The position numbers and the translations under genes were made by a program. Source: Caulobacter sp. 602-2 (lineage in GTDB: Bacteria; Pseudomonadota; Alphaproteobacteria; Caulobacterales; Caulobacteraceae). Taken from it: a stretch of DNA of 64,000 bases. Under the pieces are notes generated by a model. It was not told the origin of the DNA, searched no databases, and saw only the letters and a list, made by a program, of their open reading frames with translations. The stretch lies in the NCBI RefSeq assembly GCF_011043625.1, contig NZ_JAAKGT010000009.1, forward strand, positions 1-64,000. Direction: 5' to 3'. Below, one piece after another: positions 49,426 to 56,886 of this stretch. Each line of letters begins with the position of its first letter. The stretch's first letter is position 1.

Positions 49426-52011
49426 TTGAAGCGAATCCTGTCCCTGCTGCTCGCGCTCGTCGCCCTGGCCGGCGTCCTGCCGGCCCGCGCCGCGTCGCCT
49501 GATATCGGCGGCCAGGCGGGCAAGCTGCAGACGCTCTATCGCGAGATCGGCGTCCAGCGGGTCGGGCCCGCGCCGCACGCCAACGAGGATGTCGAGCGGG
49601 CGGGTCGCCGCGCCCTGCGCCAGCGGGGCGACACGCGGCTCTACGCCCTGTGGCGGGTGCTCTACGCCTACAAGAGCAATCACGTCGACCAGGCCTTCAA
49701 GGACTGGATCGCCACCGTGCGCGCCACGGCCCGCTCCGACGGCGACGCCGAGCTGACCACCCTGGCCGAGATGATGGAGGCCGCCTACGAGCTGGAGACC
49801 CGGGGACCTAGCGGCGTCGATGACGCCCGCTGGGCCAGGTTCCTGGAAGGCTCGGGTCGCGAGATCGGCCTGATGGCCGGGGTCGAGCGCATCCGCCTGC
49901 TGGCCCGCAGCGGCCGCTGGACCCAGGCCAGCCAGTTCGCCGGCGAGCTGTTCGAGGACCTGGAGGAGCGCGGCTCCATCGCCCGGCCGCTGCTGGCCGA
50001 GGCCCACCAGGTGCACTCCTACACGCTGTCGGAAATCGGCGACAAGGACGGCGCCCTGGACCACATGGCCGAGGCCGCGCGGCTGGACGAGCGCGACGCC
50101 TTCTACATGCGCAAGATCGAGCGGCTGTACGACATCGCCTACACCGCCGCCGAGCTGGGCGAGATCCAGGCCGCCGAGCGGTTCGCCCAGATGCACCACC
50201 GGATGAGCGAGGCCACGGGCGACCAGGACCTGCTGACCTGGGACCAGAACCTGTGCGCGGTGATCGCCGACGCCCGCGACGACCCGCGGGCGGTTCTGCG
50301 CTGCCTGGTCGACGCCGGCCCTGCCCTGGCCGCGCCGCGCGACCGGGTGTCGGTGTCGATGCTGCGCCTGCGGGCCAAGGCCCTGGCGCGCACCGGCTAC
50401 GCGGCCCGGGCCCGCGCCGACCTGGCGGTGCTCGACCAGGCGCCGCCGCGCGCGGCGCGCCCCGATCCCATCGGCCGTCTGCTGGTCGAGGCCTACATCG
50501 CCAACGCGGAGGGGCGCGGCAAGGACGCCTTCGCCCTGTTCGACCGCTGGCGCGTCTCCCACGCCCGCGAGACCAGCGCCACCCAGGCCGCCACCGCCGC
50601 CCAGATCTCGTCGGCCCTGGAGGCCGAACTGCGGGCCAAGCGCAGCGAAAGCCGCCGCCTGACCGCCGAGGTCGAACTGACCCGCCGCCTGGCCCAGGCC
50701 ACTGGCGTCATCGCCGCCCTGATGGCCCTGCTGGTGGTCGGCGGGATCGCCTGGGCGGTCTACATGCGCCGGGCCCAGGCCAATCTGAAGGACGCCCGCG
50801 GCCGGGCCGAGGCGGCCAGCGACGCCAAGTCCTCGTTCCTGGCGGTGATGAGCCACGAGCTGCGTACGCCGCTGAACGGCATGCTGGGCATGGCCCAGGC
50901 CCTGCGCGCCGACCACCTGGAGGGCCGGCAGCGCGAGCAGGTCGACCTGCTGATCGACTCCGGCGAGACCCTGCTGGTGCTGCTGAACGACATCCTCGAC
51001 CTGTCGAAGATCGAGGCCGGCAAGCTGGATATAGCCCCGACGGCCGGCGACCTGGTCCAGACCGTCGGCCGCCTGGTCAACGGCTTCCAGCCGACCGCGC
51101 GCGAGAAGGGCATCGTCCTGTCGTTCAATGTCGACGGCGATCCGCCGCCGTGCCTGATGTTCGACGTGGTGCGAGTGCGCCAGTGCGTGGCCAACCTGGT
51201 GTCCAACGCCCTGAAGTTCACCAGCGAGGGCCGGGTCGAGGTGACCCTGGCCTGCGCGCTGGAGCCCAACAGCGGCCGCCAGGCCGTGCGCCTGACCGTC
51301 AGCGACACCGGCATCGGCATGAGTTCGGCCACGCTGGACAAGCTGTTCGGCGCCTTCACCCAGGCCGACGCCTCGACCACCCGCAACTACGGCGGCTCGG
51401 GCCTGGGGCTGAACATCACCCGGCGGCTGGCCGAGCTGATGGGCGGCTCGGTCAACGTGCGCAGCCGCGAGGGCGAGGGCTCGCTGTTCACCCTGCGGTT
51501 CCTGGCCGATGTCGTCGAGGCCCCGGCGCCGGCCGCGATCGCCCCGGCCGAGGCGTCGGCGGTGTTCGAGCTCGACGCCCTGACCTCGCTTGGCGGGCGG
51601 CGGGTGCTGGTGGTCGACGACCATCCCATCAACCGCCGGGTCATCCGCCTGTTCCTCGAGCCGTTCGGTTGCGAACTGGTCGAGGTCGAGAACGGCCAGG
51701 AGGCGCTGGCCGCCGTCGAGGCCGAGGCCTTCGACATCGTGCTGATGGACGTCAACATGCCGGTGATGGACGGGCTGGAGGCCACCCGCCGCCTGCGCGC
51801 CGACCCGCGCTGGCGCAACCTGCCGATCGTCGCCCTGACCGCCGATGTGATGAGCACCCAGATCCGCACCTGCCTGGAGGCGGGCATGGACGCCCACGTC
51901 GCCAAGCCGATCGACATGCGCAACCTGCTGACGATCCTGGCCCAGGTGGTGGTCGCCGCGCAGACGCGGGCGTCGGTGCGGTCGCGGAAAGTCGCCTGGG
52001 CGCGGGGCTGA
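49426..52011 (+). CDS. Hybrid sensor histidine kinase with TPR-like periplasmic sensor
   Basis: 861 residues. The product has a signal peptide (LLLALVALAGVLPARAA), a helical TPR-like sensor region to about residue 420 (repeated LA..MEAAYELE, AARLDERDAFYMRKIERLYDIAYTAAELGE), a transmembrane helix (about 426-447), and a short coiled coil. HisKA follows with the phospho-accepting His477 (SHELRTPLNGMLGMAQ), then HATPase with SDTGIGM and GGSGLGLNI boxes. A receiver domain has the phospho-acceptor Asp775 (LMDVNMPVMDG). There is no Hpt domain, so the phosphorelay must continue elsewhere. The start is a TTG at 49426 with GAGG upstream. A single-domain response regulator lies nearby at 52419. Confidence 0.85.
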   Translation: MKRILSLLLALVALAGVLPARAASPDIGGQAGKLQTLYREIGVQRVGPAPHANEDVERAGRRALRQRGDTRLYALWRVLYAYKSNHVDQAFKDWIATVRATARSDGDAELTTLAEMMEAAYELETRGPSGVDDARWARFLEGSGREIGLMAGVERIRLLARSGRWTQASQFAGELFEDLEERGSIARPLLAEAHQVHSYTLSEIGDKDGALDHMAEAARLDERDAFYMRKIERLYDIAYTAAELGEIQAAERFAQMHHRMSEATGDQDLLTWDQNLCAVIADARDDPRAVLRCLVDAGPALAAPRDRVSVSMLRLRAKALARTGYAARARADLAVLDQAPPRAARPDPIGRLLVEAYIANAEGRGKDAFALFDRWRVSHARETSATQAATAAQISSALEAELRAKRSESRRLTAEVELTRRLAQATGVIAALMALLVVGGIAWAVYMRRAQANLKDARGRAEAASDAKSSFLAVMSHELRTPLNGMLGMAQALRADHLEGRQREQVDLLIDSGETLLVLLNDILDLSKIEAGKLDIAPTAGDLVQTVGRLVNGFQPTAREKGIVLSFNVDGDPPPCLMFDVVRVRQCVANLVSNALKFTSEGRVEVTLACALEPNSGRQAVRLTVSDTGIGMSSATLDKLFGAFTQADASTTRNYGGSGLGLNITRRLAELMGGSVNVRSREGEGSLFTLRFLADVVEAPAPAAIAPAEASAVFELDALTSLGGRRVLVVDDHPINRRVIRLFLEPFGCELVEVENGQEALAAVEAEAFDIVLMDVNMPVMDGLEATRRLRADPRWRNLPIVALTADVMSTQIRTCLEAGMDAHVAKPIDMRNLLTILAQVVVAAQTRASVRSRKVAWARG

Positions 52012-52080
52012 CGAGGCGATCGCTTCTGGATCGCGCTATCCTCCTTCTGCGATAGTCGGGCGATCGAAGGGGGCGGTCGG

Positions 52081-52422
52081 ATGATGATCCTGCTGGCGAG
52101 CCTTGTGCTCGCGGGAGAGCCGCAAGGGCTGAAGCTGCTGACCGGCGAGGAACTCAAGGCGACGGTGGTCGGCGCGCGGTTCTCGTACGGCGGGGGCAAG
52201 GGCGACGAAAGTTTCGGGGCCGACGGCAGATACGTCCTGTTCAACCGCGCGCCCGTGGTGGGAGCCTATGTCGTCACGGACGATCAGGTGTGCGTCACCG
52301 GCTTCGACGAGCGTCGCTGCCGGCGGCTGCTGCGTGATCGCCAAGGCCGCTACGTCGTGGATTTCCTGTTGCCGGGCGCGCAGCGCGCCTTGCAACGCGT
52401 CTCGATCAGGCCGGACGGCTAG
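52081..52422 (+). CDS. Small protein of unknown function
   Basis: 113 residues. The first ~12 (MMILLASLVLAGEP) could be a short signal peptide. The rest is a small beta-rich domain with a CVTGFDERRCRRLLRD segment bearing two Cys. No family is recognised. AAGGGGG lies upstream. It follows the hybrid kinase by 69 bases and shares its stop (CTAG) with the convergent response regulator. Confidence 0.6.
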   Translation: MMILLASLVLAGEPQGLKLLTGEELKATVVGARFSYGGGKGDESFGADGRYVLFNRAPVVGAYVVTDDQVCVTGFDERRCRRLLRDRQGRYVVDFLLPGAQRALQRVSIRPDG

Positions 52423-52859
52423 TCGATCTCGAAGGTGTCGGGCTGGCGCGGGGGCGCGGGCCTGGCGGCCGGCGGCGGCGTCGCGGCCTTGGGCTCGTGG
52501 GCCAGCAGGGCGTTGACGCGCTTGGACAGGTCGGCGGCGGTGAACGGCTTGACGATATAGCCGTTGGCGCCCTCGTTCAGGGCCAGCTTGACGGTGTCGA
52601 TGTCGCCGCGGGCGGTGATCATCATCACCGGGGTGCGCAGCCTGCGATGCTTGCGCATCAGCCGCAGCACCTCCAGCCCGCTCATGCCGGGCATCTGGAT
52701 GTCGAGCAGCACCAGATCGGCGCGCGCGTGGCTGAGGGTCTCCAGGCCGATCGTCCCGTTGGGCGCGGCCGACACGCGGTGGCCCGACTGGCTCAGCACC
52801 AGGTCGACGAAGTCGCGGATCAGGGGATCGTCGTCGATCACCAGGACGGCGTGCGGCAT
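52419..52859 (-). CDS. Single-domain response regulator with Pro/Ala tail
   Basis: 146 residues: a complete CheY-like receiver (phospho-acceptor Asp53 in LLDIQMPG, Thr82, Lys104 in IVKPF, acidic IDDD at 8-11) followed by a Pro/Ala-rich tail of ~25 residues and no output domain. Such proteins relay phosphate or act by protein contacts. It is the nearest response regulator to the hybrid kinase at 49426, but the genes are on opposite strands. Confidence 0.9.
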   Translation of the reverse strand: MPHAVLVIDDDPLIRDFVDLVLSQSGHRVSAAPNGTIGLETLSHARADLVLLDIQMPGMSGLEVLRLMRKHRRLRTPVMMITARGDIDTVKLALNEGANGYIVKPFTAADLSKRVNALLAHEPKAATPPPAARPAPPRQPDTFEID

Positions 52860-52960
52860 CGGCGGGATTTCCAGAATCTACGCGTCGGGTACTCGACCAA
52901 CTATAGCGCGCGTCGAGCCCCTGTCGCACCCCCGCGTGCGCCGCGCTTATTGTCGCGGTT

Positions 52961-53674
52961 TCAGCGGCACAGGCGATAGGAGCTGAGGTCCAGGTGCAGG
53001 TGGTCGGCGTGGGCGGCGTTGTAGTCGGGACCCAGCACCGCGCCGAACAGGTCGCAGGCTCCCGCCCGGGCGACGCGCAGGAAGCGGCCCTCGGGGCCAT
53101 CCTTGCGGAAGTCGCCGGCGATGGTCAGGCGGCGGCCGTCCTTCAGGCGCACGCCCGAGACGTCCAGCGCCGAGGCGCTGGCGTGCTGGCTGGGCCGCTC
53201 ACCGGCGCGGCCGTAGATCGTCCGGCAGGCATAGGTTCCCAGGTGCTCGATCCGGACGAGGTCGTTGTCCAGCAGGCGCCGGGCGGCCGGTTCCAGCACC
53301 TGCCGCTCCCAGACCGCGTAGCGCAGGGCCAGCGGACAGGTCATGACCGGCGCGGCGGGCGACAGGCGGCTTTGCGCGCGCACGGCGTCGCGCGTCGAGC
53401 AGAAGCCGTCCTCGCGAACGGGCTGGTCGACGAAGGCGACGGCGCCGGCGCGCAGGGCCGCACGGCAGGCGGCCGGATCGGCGCTGATCCGCGCCAGCTT
53501 GCCCTCCGTGGCCAGGCCCAGCGGCTGATCGATGGAGAACGGCTTCCAGGCCAGGTCCTGCGGCGGCGCGATGCGGTCGACCAGCGCAAGCAGCAGAAGG
53601 CCGGCGAGGGCTGCGTCCAGCAGCAGGCCGCCGATCTCGGCCAGCGCCAGGGCCTGGGGCGAAGCGGGTTTCAC
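52961..53674 (-). CDS. Extensin-like C-terminal domain protein (DD-peptidase fold)
   Basis: A 237-residue protein with an N-terminal transmembrane helix (LLLDAALAGLLLLALVDRI) and the extensin-like C-terminal domain, related to the M15/DD-carboxypeptidase fold. The zinc-ligand-like motifs SQHASASALDVSG and AAHADHLHLDLS are intact, so an active hydrolase in the periplasm is possible. The start is GTG. Common in alphaproteobacteria, target unknown but probably peptidoglycan. Confidence 0.85.
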   Translation of the reverse strand: MKPASPQALALAEIGGLLLDAALAGLLLLALVDRIAPPQDLAWKPFSIDQPLGLATEGKLARISADPAACRAALRAGAVAFVDQPVREDGFCSTRDAVRAQSRLSPAAPVMTCPLALRYAVWERQVLEPAARRLLDNDLVRIEHLGTYACRTIYGRAGERPSQHASASALDVSGVRLKDGRRLTIAGDFRKDGPEGRFLRVARAGACDLFGAVLGPDYNAAHADHLHLDLSSYRLCR

Positions 53675-53787
53675 GCAGACCGCAACGGCTGGGCGCGCCG
53701 TCCGGTTCGCCGCGGCGGCTTGGCGAGCGGGGCGGAAACGGGCATGACCGCCTGCCCGGTCGGACGCGACCGCACCAGAGACCTTGG

Positions 53788-55158
53788 ATGTCCGCCCATC
53801 GCACCGCCTTGCTCGACCGCGCCCTGCTGCCGCGTTTCGGCTTGCTGTGCCTGGGCATCTGGCTGAACGCCGCCGACACCCTGGTCACCGCCACCATCAT
53901 GCCCAGCGTCGCCCGCGAGATCGGCGGCCACCAGTACTTCGGCTGGTCGGTGGCGGCCTATCTGATCGGCTCGATCGTGGCCGGGGCGTGCAGCGGCAAG
54001 CTCTCGCAGGGGCTTGGCCTACGGCGCGCCACGGCCTTCGCGGGCGTGGTCTACGCGATCGGCTGCGCCATGAGCGCGCTGGCGCCCGACTTCGTCACCT
54101 TCGTCGCCGGCCGCCTGGTGCAGGGCCTGGGCGCGGGGGCGGTGGTGGCGCTGTGCTACGTGGCGATCACGGCCCTGTTTCCTGAAAGCCTGTGGCCGCG
54201 CGTCTATGGCGCGGTGGCCGGGGTGTGGGGCGGGGCGACCCTGCTGGGGCCGATGCTGGGCGGGGTGTTCGCCGCCGCCGGCTTCTGGCGCGGGGCGTTC
54301 TGGGCCTTCGTGGTCCAGGGCGTGGTCTTCGTCGTCGCCGTGCTGGCCATGCTGCCGGGCGAGAAGCGGCGGGCGGGCGCGACCCGCATTCCCAGCCGCC
54401 AGCTGCTGCTGCTGGTCGTCGGCGTCGGCCTGATCGGCGCGGCCGGGGTCGTGGCCTCGCCCCCCGTCGCGGGCGTCTGCGCGCTTCTCGGCGTCGCGGC
54501 CATGGCGGCGATGCTGGCCGTCAACCGCGCCTCGCCCGACCGCCTGCTGCCGCGCTCGGCCGCCGACCTGTCGACCGCCACCGGCCTTGGCCTTCTGACC
54601 ATGTTCGCCTGCGAGGCCGCCGCCATCGGCTTCACCGTCTATGGACCCGCCTTCATCCAGGCCCGCCACGGCGCCTCGCCGCTGGTCGCCGGCTACGTCA
54701 CTGGCGGCATCGCCGCGGGCTGGACCGTCTGCGCCATGCTGGTCGCGCGCCTGAAGGCCAGGCAAGAACCCCTGGCCATCCGCGCCGGCGCCCTGGTGAT
54801 CCTGGTCGGGGTGGCGCTATCGGCCCTGGCCGTGACGCGCGGCGGCCTGTGGAGCACGGGCCTGTCGCTGCTGGCCGTCGGCTGCGGTTTTGGCCTGTGC
54901 TGGGCGTTCCTGGCCCGCCGCACCATCGCCGGCGCGCCGGTCGAGGAGCAGGCCCTGGCCTCGTCCGCCGTACCGACCGTGCAACTGATCGGCGGCGCGG
55001 CCGGCTCGGCCGCCGCCGGGGCCATGGCCAACCTGCTGGGCTTTGGCCACGGCATCGACCCGACCGCCGCCTTCGCCCACGGCCCCTGGCTGTTCGCGGC
55101 GTTCACGCCGCTGGCCCTGGTGGGCTGCGCGGCGGCCTGGCGGCTGGCGCGGAACTGA
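53788..55158 (+). CDS. MFS transporter, DHA2 drug-exporter type
   Basis: A 456-residue polytopic membrane protein with 12 to 14 helices. DTLVTATIMPSVAREIGG is the first-helix signature of DHA2 (EmrB/QacA-like) proton antiporters. It is preceded by no regulator gene. GYVTGGIAAGWTVCAMLVARLKARQE and SAVPTVQLIGGAAGSAAAGAM fit the second half. Its substrate is unknown. The nucleotidyltransferase gene starts 39 bases later. Confidence 0.9.
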   Translation: MSAHRTALLDRALLPRFGLLCLGIWLNAADTLVTATIMPSVAREIGGHQYFGWSVAAYLIGSIVAGACSGKLSQGLGLRRATAFAGVVYAIGCAMSALAPDFVTFVAGRLVQGLGAGAVVALCYVAITALFPESLWPRVYGAVAGVWGGATLLGPMLGGVFAAAGFWRGAFWAFVVQGVVFVVAVLAMLPGEKRRAGATRIPSRQLLLLVVGVGLIGAAGVVASPPVAGVCALLGVAAMAAMLAVNRASPDRLLPRSAADLSTATGLGLLTMFACEAAAIGFTVYGPAFIQARHGASPLVAGYVTGGIAAGWTVCAMLVARLKARQEPLAIRAGALVILVGVALSALAVTRGGLWSTGLSLLAVGCGFGLCWAFLARRTIAGAPVEEQALASSAVPTVQLIGGAAGSAAAGAMANLLGFGHGIDPTAAFAHGPWLFAAFTPLALVGCAAAWRLARN

Positions 55159-55197
55159 CGCCTTGCGGTCAAGCTTTCCGGCGGCCACAACGCCAGG

Positions 55198-56016
55198 ATG
55201 ACCATCGATCACAGCTTCGCCGACGCCGTATCCGAAGACCGCCGCGCCCAGGTCGTCGAGCGCCTTGACGCCATCGCTCGCGAGGAAGGCGTGCGCATCC
55301 TGCTGGCCGTGGAGTCGGGAAGCCGTGCCTGGGGGTTCCACTCGCCCGACAGCGACTACGACGTGCGGTTCGTCTATGCCCGGCCGGTGGCCGACTATCT
55401 GACCCTGACCCCGTCGCGCGACGTCATCGAGCGCCCGATCGACGATGATCTCGACATCGGCGGCTGGGACGTGAGCAAGGCGCTGAAGCTGGTGGCGCGC
55501 GGAAACGCGGTGGTCTCCGAGTGGCTGTCCTCGCCCATTCTCTATGCCGAGGATCCGGGGTTCCGCCCGGTGTTCGAACCGATCGCCCTGGCTTGGCGCG
55601 ATTTGCACGGTGATGTCGGCCACTATCACGGCCTGGCCCGCCGTCAGTGGGGCAGCTTCATCGAGGGCCGCGAAGAGGTTCGGCTGAAGAAGTATTTCTA
55701 CGTCATCAGGCCGGCGGTGGCCCTGCAATGGCTGCGCGAGCATCCGGGCGACCGACCGCCAATGAGCCTGCCGCGCCTGCTCGATAAGGTGCGCCTGCCG
55801 GCCGAAACCGCCGAAGCCTTGGAGGACCTGCGCCGCCGCAAGCAGGCGGCCGGCGAGGCGGTCGGCGTGGGCGCGCGCATCCCGGCCATCGACGCCTATG
55901 TGCGCGAGCAGATGATGTGGGCGGTGAGCGCCAAGCCTTCCTTCGCGCCGCGCGATCCGGCGCTCTGGGCGCGAACCGAGGACGCCTTCCGCGCTCTGGT
56001 CGGCTTCGGCGGCTAG
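55198..56016 (+). CDS. Predicted nucleotidyltransferase (YcgL-type, COG3541)
   Basis: 272 residues. The polymerase-beta-type nucleotidyltransferase motif is visible as ESGSRAWGF followed by SDYDVRFVY (the DxD pair). Long helices in the second half include RLKKYFYVIRPAVALQWLRE. This matches the B. subtilis YcgL-type family of uncharacterised nucleotidyltransferases. Its stop shares CTAG with the convergent gene. Confidence 0.85.
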   Translation: MTIDHSFADAVSEDRRAQVVERLDAIAREEGVRILLAVESGSRAWGFHSPDSDYDVRFVYARPVADYLTLTPSRDVIERPIDDDLDIGGWDVSKALKLVARGNAVVSEWLSSPILYAEDPGFRPVFEPIALAWRDLHGDVGHYHGLARRQWGSFIEGREEVRLKKYFYVIRPAVALQWLREHPGDRPPMSLPRLLDKVRLPAETAEALEDLRRRKQAAGEAVGVGARIPAIDAYVREQMMWAVSAKPSFAPRDPALWARTEDAFRALVGFGG

Positions 56017-56855
56017 TCCGAGCCGCCCATCGCCAGCAGGATGGCGGGGTTTTGGGCGATCAGGATGACGCCGACCGCGCCCAGGGCGGTGTCGTCGCGC
56101 TCGTCGGATTCCGTGGCCGCGCCGGGGATCGGGACGACGATCGCGCCGTCGAGCCGTTGGCTGGAAGCGGCATCGAGGTCGGGGCGATGGCGCAGGATCT
56201 CGGCGCGCACCGTGTCGACGCCCACGGCCGTTGGGGCCAGATCGATCTCGATGTCGGTTCCCACCGCGCGGTCGGCGGGGGTGAGGCCGGGCAGGTCGTT
56301 GGGGCCCAGGCGCAGGCACAGCTTGCCGCGGCGGTCGGCGCTGCGCGGGCGCACCGCCTGGATCGCCGCCCACGGGATGGTCCAGCCCAGGCCGCGATCG
56401 TAGACGCCGGTCTCGTCGACCCGCAGTTCGACGGCCGCGGGCTCCAGCGGCGGGCGCCGCCAGATCAGCCAGCCGAAGGCCAGGTTCAGCGCCATGGCGT
56501 AGATCACGCCCCAGAGGTCGCCGTACCACCAGGACTGGCCGGTCAGCAGCAGCGCGATCGCCAGGCCCGCGAAGGGAAGGCGGTGTTTCCAGCGGGCCTG
56601 GAACCGGGTCTTGCGGCTGGCGCGCCAGACGCCCGGCGAGGGCTGGTCGGGCGCATCCTCGCGCCGGCCCGCGATCCAGAAGGCCAGGGCCAGGCCGAAA
56701 CCGGCGATCCACAGCGGCGGCTGCACCTCGGGCGAACCGCCCCAGACGCCCAGGGTCAGGCCGCCCCAGGCCGCCGTCGGCGCGATCTCGCGGCCAAGCT
56801 GTGCGGCGGACATGTGGACGCGGACGCCGTCGGCGACCTTGCGGAGCGGATTCAT
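56013..56855 (-). CDS. Unknown membrane protein downstream of ecm
   Basis: 280 residues with about four hydrophobic segments in the first half (TAAWGGLTLGVWGG, WIAGFGLALAFWIAG, PFAGLAIALLLTG, GVIYAMALNLAFGWLIW) and a soluble beta-rich C-terminal half (AAVELRVDETGVYDRGLGWTIPWAAI), similar to PH-like domains of bacterial membrane proteins. Function unknown. It starts 31 bases after the ecm stop on the same strand, so cotranscription is likely. The ATG at 56855 is preferred to a longer start at 56927, which would overlap ecm. Confidence 0.7.
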   Translation of the reverse strand: MNPLRKVADGVRVHMSAAQLGREIAPTAAWGGLTLGVWGGSPEVQPPLWIAGFGLALAFWIAGRREDAPDQPSPGVWRASRKTRFQARWKHRLPFAGLAIALLLTGQSWWYGDLWGVIYAMALNLAFGWLIWRRPPLEPAAVELRVDETGVYDRGLGWTIPWAAIQAVRPRSADRRGKLCLRLGPNDLPGLTPADRAVGTDIEIDLAPTAVGVDTVRAEILRHRPDLDAASSQRLDGAIVVPIPGAATESDERDDTALGAVGVILIAQNPAILLAMGGSD

Positions 56856-56886
56856 GCCCGCAAAGGTAGCGCTTGCCGCGCCGGAC

